Shown: positions 1 to 8,416, numbered from the stretch's first letter. The stretch: 64,000 bases of DNA from an uncultured Prevotellaceae bacterium (GCA_902781315.1 CACZIT010000001.1:147679-211678), one strand, 5' to 3'. Notes: generated by a model from the letters alone, not told the origin. Numbers and translations are program-made.

Positions 1-1
1 A

Positions 2-466
2 CTGGCTAAATACGATATTCATTCGATAGAACAACCTATAAAAGCAGGAAACTGGAAGGAGATGGCACGCTTGTGCCGCGAGTCGCCGTTGCCGATAGCG
101 CTGGATGAGGAACTGATTGGCGTGAACACGCAGGAGGCGAAGGTTGCGCTGCTCGACGCGATTCGGCCACAATACATCATTCTGAAGCCATCGCTGCATG
201 GAGGCATGCGCGGCAGTGAGGAGTGGATACGGCTCGCACGCGAGCGCGGCATCGGCTCCTGGATTACCTCTGCCCTGGAGAGCAACATCGGCCTCTGTGC
301 CATCGCGCGCTTCACTGTGAAGATGTATGGCCCCCACATCACCATGCCACAAGGACTGGGCACCGGACAACTCTTCACTGACAACATCGAACTGCCCGAC
401 GTGGAGATGACCATTGAGCAGGGAAGACTCGTGGTGGCTGAGCCCCACCCCAGCCCTCCCCAGTAG
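2..466 (+). CDS. menC: o-succinylbenzoate synthase, C-terminal part (5' end outside window)
   Basis: Enolase-superfamily enzyme of menaquinone synthesis that dehydrates SHCHC to o-succinylbenzoate in the cytoplasm. The frame is open from base 2 (reads YDIHSIEQP, a family barrel strand), so the ATG at 62 is internal and the true start lies upstream of the window. Visible motifs are PIALDEEL (metal-ligand region) and ILKPSLHGG, which carries a catalytic-type lysine, followed by ITSALESNIG. The last residues (EPHPSPPQ) and the TAG stop are supplied by a dispersed GC-rich repeat at 442-476, so the natural C-terminus has been replaced or extended. menE follows 30 bases downstream, as expected for a men operon. 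The family call is secure; the N-terminal half cannot be judged. Confidence 0.9.
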   Translation: MAKYDIHSIEQPIKAGNWKEMARLCRESPLPIALDEELIGVNTQEAKVALLDAIRPQYIILKPSLHGGMRGSEEWIRLARERGIGSWITSALESNIGLCAIARFTVKMYGPHITMPQGLGTGQLFTDNIELPDVEMTIEQGRLVVAEPHPSPPQ

Positions 467-476
467 GGAGGGGGAG
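442..476. repeat. GC-rich palindromic element (family A), supplies menC stop codon
   Basis: Sequence of the type CCCCACCCC-AGCCCTCCCC-AGT-AGGGAGGGGG. CCCTCCCC and AGGGAGGGG form a short palindrome. Here it is read in the frame that contains CAG TAG, which ends menC. Nearly identical copies lie inside menE. Confidence 0.85.
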
Positions 477-496
477 TTAAAAAAAAAGAAAAAGAG

Positions 497-1609
497 ATGA
501 TGATGACACAGGAAGAATTTCTCAGAGAATGGAACAGCCCGTCACCGTATGTGCGGGTGAAGACCAGCGGATCGACGGGCACGCCGAAAAATATGCTCGT
601 CGAGAAGCGGCGCATGCTGGCCTCCGCCCGCATGACGTGCGACTTCTTGGGCCTGCAGCCAGGTGATACGGCCCTTCTCTGCATGTCGCTCGACTACATA
701 GCAGGCAAGATGATGGTGGTACGGGCTTTGGAACGCGGACTGCAGCTGATCAGCGTAGAGCCGAGTGGACATCCGCTGCAACTCCCCACCCCCAGTCTCT
801 CCTTTGCTGCCATGGTGCCCATGCAGGTGTGGAACTCTCTGCAGGTGCCGGAGCAACGGGAGCGGTTGCGGCAGGTGCGCCATCTGCTCATTGGCGGAGG
901 TGCTATCAGCGAACCACTGGCTGAGGCACTGAAAGACTTCCCCAACTACGTGTGGAGCAGCTACGGCATGACTGAGACGCTGTCTCACATCGCCCTGCGA
1001 CAACTGAACGGTCCCTGTCGCAGCAGCTGGTACACACCGCTGCCGGGTGTCGCCGTGGAGCTGAATGACGACGGTTGCCTCGTCATCAAGGCTCCGCACC
1101 TGTGCGACGGGCCGCTGGTCACCAATGACATAGGAGAGCTAAGCCCCACCCCAGCCCTCCCCAGTAGGGAGGGGGAGAGCCCCACCCCGACCCTCCCCAG
1201 TAGGGAGGGGGAATTTGCTTCGGCCGCCTCTCAGGAGAAAGGCCAAGCCCCACCCCAGCCCTCCCCAGTAGGGAGGGGGAGGTTCTTCCGCATCCTCGGT
1301 CGGCGCGACAACGTGGTCTGCAGCGGAGGCATCAAGCTGCAGATGGAGGCAATTGAAGAGAAACTGCGCCCGGCAATGGGCAGTATTCCGTTTATGATTA
1401 CAAAGGTGAAGGATGATAAGTTTGGCGAGGCGGTAGTGTTGCTGGTGGAGGGGTCGAAGGGAGCCCTTCCCCATGAGGAGCAACTGTTTGCCGCACTGAC
1501 GAAATACGAGCGCCCGAAGCACATCATCCCAGTGTCCCGCCTGCCGATGACCGAAACAGGCAAGCCCGCCCGTGGTGTCGCTGCCAGGCTGGCGGAAGAA
1601 AGGGCATAA
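497..1609 (+). CDS. menE: o-succinylbenzoate-CoA ligase (AMP-binding family) with repeat-derived insertion
   Basis: Adenylate-forming ligase that activates o-succinylbenzoate to its CoA thioester, the step after menC. The ATP-binding loop TSGSTGTPK lies near residues 23-31. The C-terminal hinge LGRRDNVVCSGG and the catalytic-lysine motif TETGKPARG are both present. At about 370 residues it includes roughly 47 foreign residues (about 216-262), made from three copies of the family A repeat at 1142-1281. Copies 1 and 2 are read in one frame (PTPALPSREGE) and copy 3 in another (APPQPSPVGRG). The insert falls between TNDIGEL and RILGRRDN, the loop before the C-terminal subdomain, so activity could survive. 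Three consecutive ATG codons (497, 500, 503) are possible starts. The stop lies at the edge of the AAAGGG repeat that follows. Confidence 0.88.
   Translation: MMMTQEEFLREWNSPSPYVRVKTSGSTGTPKNMLVEKRRMLASARMTCDFLGLQPGDTALLCMSLDYIAGKMMVVRALERGLQLISVEPSGHPLQLPTPSLSFAAMVPMQVWNSLQVPEQRERLRQVRHLLIGGGAISEPLAEALKDFPNYVWSSYGMTETLSHIALRQLNGPCRSSWYTPLPGVAVELNDDGCLVIKAPHLCDGPLVTNDIGELSPTPALPSREGESPTPTLPSREGEFASAASQEKGQAPPQPSPVGRGRFFRILGRRDNVVCSGGIKLQMEAIEEKLRPAMGSIPFMITKVKDDKFGEAVVLLVEGSKGALPHEEQLFAALTKYERPKHIIPVSRLPMTETGKPARGVAARLAEERA
1142..1281. repeat. three family A elements inside menE
   Basis: Two adjacent 36-base copies (1142-1177 and 1178-1213), 32 bases of other sequence, and a third copy (1246-1281). 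All lie inside the menE reading frame and keep it open. The unit length is divisible by three. Copy 3 is read in a different frame from copies 1 and 2. Confidence 0.9.
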
Positions 1610-1790
1610 AGGGCTTAAAGGGGAGTGATTTAAAGGGCATAAAGGGTTTAAGGGGGAGTGAAAGGGCTTAAAGGGACATCAGCTAATCTTGCTCATTGCA
1701 AGAGTCATTTGTCCCTTAAAGCCCTTTAAGCTTTTTGAGCCCTTTAAGCCCTTTCACTCCCCTTTAACCCCTTTATGCCCTTTTAAAGAA
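1605..1790. repeat. AAAGGG-rich long inverted repeat between convergent menE and ndk
   Basis: The left arm (about 1630-1676, words like TTAAAGGGCATAAAGGG) is the reverse complement, with few mismatches, of the right arm (about 1738-1786). The loop holds a second short arm at 1711-1731 and a small hairpin at 1688-1702. It lies between convergent genes and touches both stop codons, so it could act as a bidirectional terminator. There is no clean T-run. Confidence 0.8.
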
Positions 1791-2252
1791 CTACCCCTCG
1801 TCGGCGCCATAGACGTAGGGACGCATGGCGGCTTCATAGTCGAAGATTTCACCATCGCGGAAGAAGCGCTTCAGCTCAATCTCGGCATTCGACGTAGAGT
1901 CGCTGGCGTGCACGATGTTCTGCTGGTTCGACATGGAGTAGTCGCCACGGATGGTGCCGGGGGCAGCTTCGCGGCCGTTGGTGCTGCCGGTCATGGCGCG
2001 CACCACCTGCACGGCATCTTTTCCGCTGATGGCCAGTGCCACGACGGGCGATGCCATCATCGAGGCTGCCAGTGTGGGGAAGAACGGACGGTCGGCCAGG
2101 TGGGCGTAGTGCTCACGCAGGATGGCTTCGTCGAGTTGCATCATCTTCATGCCGGCGATGCGAAGTCCGCGACGTTCGAAACGGGTAATGATTTCGCCCA
2201 CGAGCTCGCGTTGTACGCAGCTGGGCTTCAGAAGTACGAGTGTTGTTTCCAT
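1791..2252 (-). CDS. ndk: nucleoside diphosphate kinase
   Basis: Transfers the gamma phosphate between nucleoside triphosphates and diphosphates through a phosphohistidine. The N-terminus TLVLLKPSCVQR and the active-site motif NIVHASDS (His about 115) are canonical. Its 153 residues match the family length. It is convergent with menE, with a long inverted repeat between them, and lies 18 bases beyond the 3' end of the GH20 gene on the same strand. The short AT-rich stretch at 2253-2270 shows no clear promoter, so it may be read together with the GH20 gene. Confidence 0.95.
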   Translation of the reverse strand: METTLVLLKPSCVQRELVGEIITRFERRGLRIAGMKMMQLDEAILREHYAHLADRPFFPTLAASMMASPVVALAISGKDAVQVVRAMTGSTNGREAAPGTIRGDYSMSNQQNIVHASDSTSNAEIELKRFFRDGEIFDYEAAMRPYVYGADEG

Positions 2253-2270
2253 TGTTCTCTTGTTAATGAT

Positions 2271-3824
2271 TTAATTATTAATAGTGATAATAAAACTCTC
2301 AACTGCTAATTGCAATGCTTTCTCCGTCTCAACGAAATCGCTGTACGTCATGCTCACCATTTGCCCTGTCCAGGTCTTGGCGGCAATGGTGCGCAGGGCG
2401 GGGACAATGCGGTCGTGCAGGTCGGCAATGGTGATGGTAGGATCGGGTATGTCGTTCCACAGAGCAAACATCCCTCCTTCTATTTGTGGGTCCTGTTCGG
2501 CAAAATGCTTGTTGCCAATAGTGGCGGGCGTCCAGTTGGCATAGAGATATTCGCAGTTCAGGTAGTCATAGTAGTAACCAGCCTTTGGCACGATGTAGAC
2601 CAACCCGTCGGGAATCGACACGAGCTGATAGCCCAGGCTCCGCATGGAGTCGGGTTCGGCATAGCCATTGTACCAGCAGTTCATCAGCACACCCTCATGG
2701 CGTACAGGCGTAGTGCCCCGGGCATGGGTGAGTGCTCCCCATAGCGTCGGTTGCTTGCCGTAGTGCTCAACGAGTGCCAGGTAGTGGTCGGTGTAGGCAC
2801 GGAACTGCTCCACCACCTCCTGCCGGGCATTCGAATACTCGTCGGTGCCGATGCAGACCCTCGGACCTCGGAACACAGGGGGCGACAGCGGAGAGCCGCT
2901 CAGATACTCTCGGAACAGGCCGTCCATGAACGTGTAAACATCAGGATTCCCCAGATCCAGATGGTCCATGCCATACTCAGCCGACGCAAGGTCGGGACGA
3001 TAGTGGGTGAACGCCAGTGAATGGGCAGGCGAGTCAATCTCGGGAATAATCTCCACACCATTCTCCTCAGCCAGCAGTTGCAGCTCGATGAACTCCTGCT
3101 TCGTGTAGCTGCCGTCGGTGGCCGTAAGTCCGGGGTAGGTGTCGCACTGGAGCCGGAAGGCTGCCTGGGTCTTCAGCCAGTCGTTGTCGAAATACTTCTT
3201 GAACCCGTTGTCGTTCAGGTGCAACTGCAACGTGTTCATCTTGTAGAACCCCATCAGGCGCACCAACTGTCGAAGGTAGTCCATGGGAATGTACTTGCGG
3301 CCCACGTCGAAGAGGAATCCCCGCAGGCGGTACTGGGGAATGTCGATGGCCTTGCCGCAAGGCAACTGGGGCACGCTTTTTGATTTCTCCTTCATTGAGG
3401 GACCTTCGGCTTGGGTCGCCAGCATCTGCAGAAGGGTGCGTGTTGCCCAGAAAGCCCCACGTGGCGAAGGGCTCGAAATCTCCACAGAGCGCTCACCGGT
3501 AGATAGTTGGTAGCCCTCAAGCGGCATCGTGTCGTGCTTTTTGCTGACGAAGACGATGTCGCCGTGGCGTGGATGCCCGTGTCGGCGTTTCATGGGTTGC
3601 CCCGTCAGTTGTTGGTAGTCGCTGGCAAAGGTGGCAGCCACCTGCAGGAGACCGTCAGACAGCACCACGTAGCGGCCACTCAACGACAGCCAGCCCTCGG
3701 CGCCCGTCCAGGAAGTCAGTTCGGGTATGATGCGTGGCTTCTGGTTGACCTCCGCCGCTACGTTTGTAGTAGTCAGCAGTAGGGCTGCCGAAAACATTAT
3801 GAGATGCTGTTTCAATCGTTTCAT
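2271..3824 (-). CDS. GH20 beta-N-acetylhexosaminidase, secreted
   Basis: Exo-glycosidase that removes terminal GlcNAc or GalNAc from glycans, by substrate-assisted catalysis in this family. An N-terminal signal peptide (about 1-24) is followed by a GH20b-like domain and then the catalytic barrel, which opens with RGFLFDVGRKYIPMDYL. The Asp-Glu catalytic pair is seen as IGTDEY (about D328-E329). HLNDNGF and PEIDSPAH match other conserved strands. The start ATG overlaps the stop of the upstream GH5 gene in an ATGA arrangement, so the two are probably translationally coupled and part of one glycan-degrading unit. Confidence 0.88.
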   Translation of the reverse strand: MKRLKQHLIMFSAALLLTTTNVAAEVNQKPRIIPELTSWTGAEGWLSLSGRYVVLSDGLLQVAATFASDYQQLTGQPMKRRHGHPRHGDIVFVSKKHDTMPLEGYQLSTGERSVEISSPSPRGAFWATRTLLQMLATQAEGPSMKEKSKSVPQLPCGKAIDIPQYRLRGFLFDVGRKYIPMDYLRQLVRLMGFYKMNTLQLHLNDNGFKKYFDNDWLKTQAAFRLQCDTYPGLTATDGSYTKQEFIELQLLAEENGVEIIPEIDSPAHSLAFTHYRPDLASAEYGMDHLDLGNPDVYTFMDGLFREYLSGSPLSPPVFRGPRVCIGTDEYSNARQEVVEQFRAYTDHYLALVEHYGKQPTLWGALTHARGTTPVRHEGVLMNCWYNGYAEPDSMRSLGYQLVSIPDGLVYIVPKAGYYYDYLNCEYLYANWTPATIGNKHFAEQDPQIEGGMFALWNDIPDPTITIADLHDRIVPALRTIAAKTWTGQMVSMTYSDFVETEKALQLAVESFIITINN

Positions 3825-5284
3825 TTGATAATTACTTTGCGACCGTTATTAATGTATATGCCTTTGGGAAGCCCAGAGTTCATGGAGGAGTTATTGTTAC
3901 TTTGTAACCTTGGTACCTTGTTGCTTTGTACCAGTCGTCCGCTCAGGTCGTAGATAAACTCCCTTCCCTTCAGGGAGGGGTCGGGGGTAGGCTCCTTTGG
4001 AGAGGTGTCAGGGGTGATGTTTTCTATGCCACTGATATATCCGTCCTCGCCGTAGTAGCCCTTGATGATGGCATCTACGAGGTCCTGCTGGTTAAACTCC
4101 GGCACGCTGCGATGCTCCCCGTCCGAGAGCCCCATCCAGTGGAACGTGCCCATGCCGGCCTTCTTCGTCTGCTCGATGAAGTAGCGGTAGAAGTTCAGCA
4201 TGTTCGAGCGGTACTGCTCGTAAGCATTCTCGGTGCTGGTGCCCCATTCGCCGAAAACCACGGGGGCGCCTTTCTTCGCCAGCAGGTTCTTCAGGTGGTT
4301 GATAGTAGTGTTCAGTGTGCTTTTCGCCGAAGAGAGATTCTTGATGTCTGGATAGCAGTGCACCTCGAAAATCAGGTGGTTCATCACCTCGTCGTCGGGC
4401 AATTTCATCTCCTTCAGCGGATCCTGCAGATGACTGCTCCAGTTGCCCTCACCACAGCAGGCACCGTAGGTGTTAACCACGAGGTTGCGCCGGGCATTGT
4501 TGCCGCCCGTGGCACGCACCGTGTTGACGAACGTCTGTGCATAGCTGTTGATGCCGTTATAGGCCGAGCGGGCAATCGTTGCATTGTAGTTGCCCGTGGC
4601 ACCAAACGAAGCAAAGCACCAGGAGTCTTCCGTGTCGAGCATCTCGTTGTAACTCTCGAAGAGCAGGTGCTCGTCGTAGTCGCGGAACTGTTCGGCAATC
4701 TGCTTCCACAGTGCCTCATAGCGTTCGCGTTGCTTCTCGTAGTCGTCCTCACTGGCCACGAGCCACGCCGTGTTGGAGGCTCCCGTGTCGTGGTGCACGT
4801 TCAGAATGCAGTACATGCCCGCATCGATGACGTAGTCCACCACCTGCTTCACGCGGCGCATCCAGGCGGCATTCACCTTTGTGCCCAGATCGTCCTTCGA
4901 CGGATACCAATGGCTGTTGTCGTTGCTCGAGAACCTGAACTTCGCCTCCATGTGAGGATACCACGTCACAGGCACACGGATGGCATTGAACCCCGCCTCC
5001 TTGAACATCTTCATCAGTGAAGCCTTCGTCACAGGCTGGCCCCACGCCTTCTCATAGTCTGTAGGAGTACGCGACGTCCAGTGCTCTATCCACATGTTCA
5101 GCGTGTCGCCCGAATTGCTGTCGAGGGTGTTGCCGAGGTTCCAGCCCACAGCCATATTCTTCACGGCCTCATGAGCTGTTTCAAACTCCTTCTCTTGCGA
5201 CAAAGCGGCCGTTGTCCCCAGAAGCGTCAGAAAAAAAACAGTCAGTAATCTCGTCATCATTGTTAGGTGAGTATCAATAAACAA
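3821..5284 (-). CDS. GH5 endoglucanase-like glycosidase, secreted, with C-terminal sorting-type tail
   Basis: Retaining endo-beta-glycanase of the GH5 cellulase type. After a signal peptide the protein reads MAVGWNLGNTLDS, the usual start of this group. ESYNEM holds the acid/base Glu (about 214) and VVFGEWGTS the nucleophile (about 346). The tail (IYDLSGRLV ... LPKGIYINNGRKVIIK) resembles C-terminal signals of Bacteroidetes secreted proteins, probably type IX secretion. Between the barrel and the tail sits a repeat-derived linker (about residues 426-444, PKEPTPDPSLKG). The start could be the ATG at 5260, which gives a more typical signal peptide. The substrate is not determined by sequence alone. 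Confidence 0.85.
   Translation of the reverse strand: MFIDTHLTMMTRLLTVFFLTLLGTTAALSQEKEFETAHEAVKNMAVGWNLGNTLDSNSGDTLNMWIEHWTSRTPTDYEKAWGQPVTKASLMKMFKEAGFNAIRVPVTWYPHMEAKFRFSSNDNSHWYPSKDDLGTKVNAAWMRRVKQVVDYVIDAGMYCILNVHHDTGASNTAWLVASEDDYEKQRERYEALWKQIAEQFRDYDEHLLFESYNEMLDTEDSWCFASFGATGNYNATIARSAYNGINSYAQTFVNTVRATGGNNARRNLVVNTYGACCGEGNWSSHLQDPLKEMKLPDDEVMNHLIFEVHCYPDIKNLSSAKSTLNTTINHLKNLLAKKGAPVVFGEWGTSTENAYEQYRSNMLNFYRYFIEQTKKAGMGTFHWMGLSDGEHRSVPEFNQQDLVDAIIKGYYGEDGYISGIENITPDTSPKEPTPDPSLKGREFIYDLSGRLVQSNKVPRLQSNNNSSMNSGLPKGIYINNGRKVIIK
3960..4016. repeat. family A element and partial second copy inside the GH5 gene
   Basis: CCCTTCCCTTCAGGGAGGGG then TCGGGGGTAGG, followed by a shortened copy. 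On the coding (minus) strand it reads in frame as PTPDPSLKG, at the junction of the catalytic domain and the sorting tail. Confidence 0.8.
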
Positions 5285-5304
5285 AATTGATTGGTTTGTT
5301 GTTG

Positions 5305-5335
5305 CAAAATTAATACATAATTACTAAAAAGCAAA
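5305..5335 (-). promoter_or_regulatory. Bacteroidetes-type promoter for the GH5-GH20 unit
   Basis: On the minus strand TTTG (5335-5332), 19 bases, then TAATTTTG (5312-5305), upstream of the GH5 start. Confidence 0.65.
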
Positions 5336-5434
5336 ACATTTTTACCATTTTATGATAACCTTTCCCATCTTTTTCGTATTTTTGTCAGCGATAAGGAACC
5401 TTCAGTCTCGATAATACTAACAACGAATAACGAT

Positions 5435-5926
5435 ATGGATAAGAGAACGGGAATACATGCCGGCATGGTGCGACTGCTGCTGTCGCTCTGCCTGTTGGTT
5501 GGAATGGTGTCGGCGAGCAATGCTGCCGTAACGCACATCTATCAGGGAGCCTATGCCCAGCCTTCTAAGATACTCTACACATGGGACGGGAAATACCTTT
5601 ATCAGGGTGCCTATGCCCAACCGTCGAAGGTGCTCTATACGTGGGATGGAAAGCACGTGTATCAGGGAGCCTACACCCAGCCGTCGAAGGTGCTCTATAC
5701 GTGGGACGGCAGGCTGTTATATCAGGGTGCCTACGCCCAGCCGTCGAAAGTGCTCTGCATGTGGGATGGCAAACATGTGTATCAGGGCGCTTATGCCCAG
5801 CCCTCCAAGATTCTCTGCACATGGGATGGCAAACACGTGTATAAAGGCGCTTACAAACAACCGTCGGCGGTCATGTATACCACCGACGGTCCTGTTCCTG
5901 TTGCGTTGCTGATGGTTTGTCTTTAA
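5435..5926 (+). CDS. secreted protein of six 19-residue tandem repeats, unknown function
   Basis: A 163-residue protein with a signal peptide (hydrophobic stretch about 12-32, cut near SNA-AV). Nearly everything after it is six repeats of about 19 residues, pattern YQGAYAQPSKVLYTWDGKH. The unit is 57 bases, spanning about 5538-5880. The last unit is degenerate (YKGAYKQPSAVMYTTDG), and the protein ends in a short hydrophobic tail. The alternating aromatic and Gly pattern suggests a repetitive beta structure. I cannot name a family. A candidate -7 element TATTTTTG lies at 5377-5384. The gene is divergent from the GH5-GH20 unit and convergent with the GH2 gene. It could be a surface or matrix protein, but no activity can be assigned. 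Confidence 0.7.
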   Translation: MDKRTGIHAGMVRLLLSLCLLVGMVSASNAAVTHIYQGAYAQPSKILYTWDGKYLYQGAYAQPSKVLYTWDGKHVYQGAYTQPSKVLYTWDGRLLYQGAYAQPSKVLCMWDGKHVYQGAYAQPSKILCTWDGKHVYKGAYKQPSAVMYTTDGPVPVALLMVCL

Positions 5927-5950
5927 ACCTCTGGCAACGGTTCCGTTGTG

Positions 5951-8416
5951 TCAATTGCCAATTGTCAATTGTAGTTTTCCGATGGTTTTGTCAGTGCTGC
6001 TGCAGGTGAGTGTGGCTGCACCCGTTTCGCGAGTGGCTTGCAGGAGTACCTGCGCCAGACCGTTGAACGTGCTGACGCTGAAGGTGCGGGCGTCGCGGTC
6101 GGTAGGCTGTTCCTCTGCCTGCCAGGCTGGGTCGCCGTTGCCCACGCCCAGGATGCGCACGGGACCTTCTACGCGTATCTGCACCTCCTCGCAGGCGGTG
6201 GGGCAGAAGCGGCCGCGGCGGTCGTGCAGTGCAACGGTGACGACGCTCACGTCCTGATTGTCGGCACGAAGCTGCGTGCGGTCGGCCTTCAGTACCATGC
6301 GCTGAGGCTCGCCTGCGGTCTCGATGCGCTCGGTCTTCACGCGGCGGCCTCGACTGTCGTAGCCGCGCGCTTCTATGTAGCCCGGCTCATAGATGGCCTT
6401 CCAACTCAGGTGGCCGTCCTTCGGCATCTTTTGTCGACCCAGTCGCTTGCCATTTGCGATAAGTTCCACCTCGGCACAGTTGGAGTAGACCCATACGTCG
6501 ACCTCCTCGCCCTCGTGGCCCTCCAGGTTCCAGTGGGGCAGCAGGTGCAGCACGGGTTCGCCGGTCCACCATGCCTGCAGATAGTAAGCTTCGTCCTTGG
6601 GGAATCCGCAGTAGTCGAGAATGCCAAATTCCGACCCTGTGGCGGGGAACTTCAGCGGGTTGGGCTCGCCACGATAGTCGAAGCCGGTCCAGTAGAACAG
6701 TCCGCTGAGCCACGGGCGCTCGTCGTAGAACTTCCAACCGCGTTCGATGCAGTTCAGCAAGCTGTCGGGACCTTGAGGGCCGCGGTTGATGGCTTTCATG
6801 CGACCGTTGTCGGCATCGTCGTAGTAGACGCCGCGCGTGCCGCAGCCGGTGGTCTCCTCGCTGCCCAGTGCGATGCGTTGCGGATAGCGGGCGCGGTGTT
6901 CCTCCACGGGATTCTGCAGGATGTAGTTATAGCCAGCCACGTCCGTGGGCTCCACAATGGTGGGTCCGCTGCTGGTGGCGGCACAGGCCAGACGGGTGGG
7001 GTCCAGGCGGTGGCAGAACTCGCGCATGGCGGCACCGATGCGGCGTCCGTAGTCGTTCCACTCGATGCCCCACTCCTCGTTGCCAACGCTCCAGAGGATG
7101 ACCGACGGATGGTTTCGGTCGCGGTGAATCATCTGGCGGAGCTGGTGCCGCTGGTAGTCGTTGACGCCTGTGAGGCGGTTCTCCTCCAGCACGAGCATGC
7201 CCAGCCGGTCGCAGGCATCCAGCAGTTCGGGTGTGGCGGGATTATGACTGGTGCGGATGGCATTGCAGCCGAACGCCTGCAACTGGCGCAGCGTCCACTC
7301 CTGCATGGCATCGGGCACGGCAACACCCACGCCGGCGTGGTCTTGGTGCATGTTCACTCCCAGCAGCTTCACCGGTTTGCCGTTGAGGAAGAAGCCCCGG
7401 TCGGCATCGAAGCGCAGCTGGCGCAGACCGGTCACGGTGGTGTATTCGTCCTTCTGCCCATTGGTTTCGTCGATCAACTCTGTGCGCACCTGATATAGAT
7501 AAGGATCGTCGAGACTCCACAGATGCGGCTCGCTGAGGCTGATGGTGGCCGTCGTGGTCAGCTCTTCCTTGCCGGCAATGGCGTGATGGGTCTCGCTGGT
7601 CGTGCCCACCGCGCGGCCCTCGGCGTCGAGCAGCGTGTGGCGCAGGGAGAAGTGGCGTTCCTCAGTGGCATCGTTGCCGACGCTGGTCTCGATGGTCAGC
7701 GTGGCCTCGGCAAACGGTTCCTGCAGGTCGGCATAGACGAACGTGCCGAAGGTCTTCACGTGCACGGGCTGCGTGCGGTTGAGCCACACGTGGCGATAGA
7801 TGCCGGCACCCTCATAGAACCAACCCTCTTCGAGCGAAGCGTCGACGCGCACGCACACCAGGTTCGTGTCGCCGTAGTTCAGGTATTCGGTCACGTCATA
7901 CACATGCGGAATGTAGCCGCTCTCCTCGCCACCCAGGTAGAAGCCGTTCACCCAGATGCGGGCGTTGCGGAAGATGCCATCGAACTGCAGTTCGTAGTGC
8001 TGGCCGAGGTCGTCCTTGGGGATGGTGAACGTCTTGCGATACCAGCCCACCGACGTCTCGGGATACTTCCAGCCCACGGTCTTGTAGCCGTGGCTGTGGC
8101 TGGCCTCGCTTGCAAAGGGCAACCCTACCACCCAGTCGTGCGGCAGGTCGACCGTCTGCCAGCCCGAAGCATCAAACTTCAGACTGTATGGCCCGGCGTT
8201 GTGAATGCTGTTGGCCTTCGTGAGGTAGTTAAAGTACTCCGTGCCGCAGCCGAAGTCCTTCTGCGGGTCGGCGGCATGTCCAAAGGCAAACTGCCAGTCT
8301 TCATCCATCGGCTGGTGCTGTCGCGAAGTGTTGTCGGCAGCCCATGCTGCCAGTCCCATTAGCAGCAAAAGCGCACAAGCTATATGCCTCATGATCCCTT
8401 GCATATCCATTTTCAA
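5951..8416 (-). CDS. GH2 beta-galactosidase-like enzyme, secreted
   Basis: Large GH2 enzyme of 821 residues with a signal peptide. Domain order is sugar-binding beta-sandwich (about 35-215), immunoglobulin-like domain, TIM barrel (about 330-640) and C-terminal sandwich domains. SVGNEEWGIEW carries the acid/base Glu (about 446) and ALGSEETTG the likely nucleophile (about 520). GVNMHQDHAGVG and IRTSHNPATPELLDACDRLG are typical barrel motifs. Three in-frame ATGs compete; the third (8392, MRHIACALLLL) gives the best signal peptide and follows an AAGGGA sequence. The last codons (LTIGN) come from a short AATTGNCAATTG repeat. The second GH2 gene lies just upstream on the same strand. Confidence 0.88.
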   Translation of the reverse strand: MKMDMQGIMRHIACALLLLMGLAAWAADNTSRQHQPMDEDWQFAFGHAADPQKDFGCGTEYFNYLTKANSIHNAGPYSLKFDASGWQTVDLPHDWVVGLPFASEASHSHGYKTVGWKYPETSVGWYRKTFTIPKDDLGQHYELQFDGIFRNARIWVNGFYLGGEESGYIPHVYDVTEYLNYGDTNLVCVRVDASLEEGWFYEGAGIYRHVWLNRTQPVHVKTFGTFVYADLQEPFAEATLTIETSVGNDATEERHFSLRHTLLDAEGRAVGTTSETHHAIAGKEELTTTATISLSEPHLWSLDDPYLYQVRTELIDETNGQKDEYTTVTGLRQLRFDADRGFFLNGKPVKLLGVNMHQDHAGVGVAVPDAMQEWTLRQLQAFGCNAIRTSHNPATPELLDACDRLGMLVLEENRLTGVNDYQRHQLRQMIHRDRNHPSVILWSVGNEEWGIEWNDYGRRIGAAMREFCHRLDPTRLACAATSSGPTIVEPTDVAGYNYILQNPVEEHRARYPQRIALGSEETTGCGTRGVYYDDADNGRMKAINRGPQGPDSLLNCIERGWKFYDERPWLSGLFYWTGFDYRGEPNPLKFPATGSEFGILDYCGFPKDEAYYLQAWWTGEPVLHLLPHWNLEGHEGEEVDVWVYSNCAEVELIANGKRLGRQKMPKDGHLSWKAIYEPGYIEARGYDSRGRRVKTERIETAGEPQRMVLKADRTQLRADNQDVSVVTVALHDRRGRFCPTACEEVQIRVEGPVRILGVGNGDPAWQAEEQPTDRDARTFSVSTFNGLAQVLLQATRETGAATLTCSSTDKTIGKLQLTIGN

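Noticed and set aside
1689-2309. 206-residue plus-strand frame over ndk
   Set aside because: It starts inside the AAAGGG inverted repeat and runs antisense to ndk, which is certain.
5553-5912. Alternative-frame repeat protein over the tandem-repeat gene
   Set aside because: The 57-base period makes every frame look repetitive; only the 5435-5926 frame has a signal peptide and start.
6038-7498. 486-residue open frame antisense to the GH2 gene
   Set aside because: Shadow frame with no domain; the GH2 catalytic motifs lie on the other strand.
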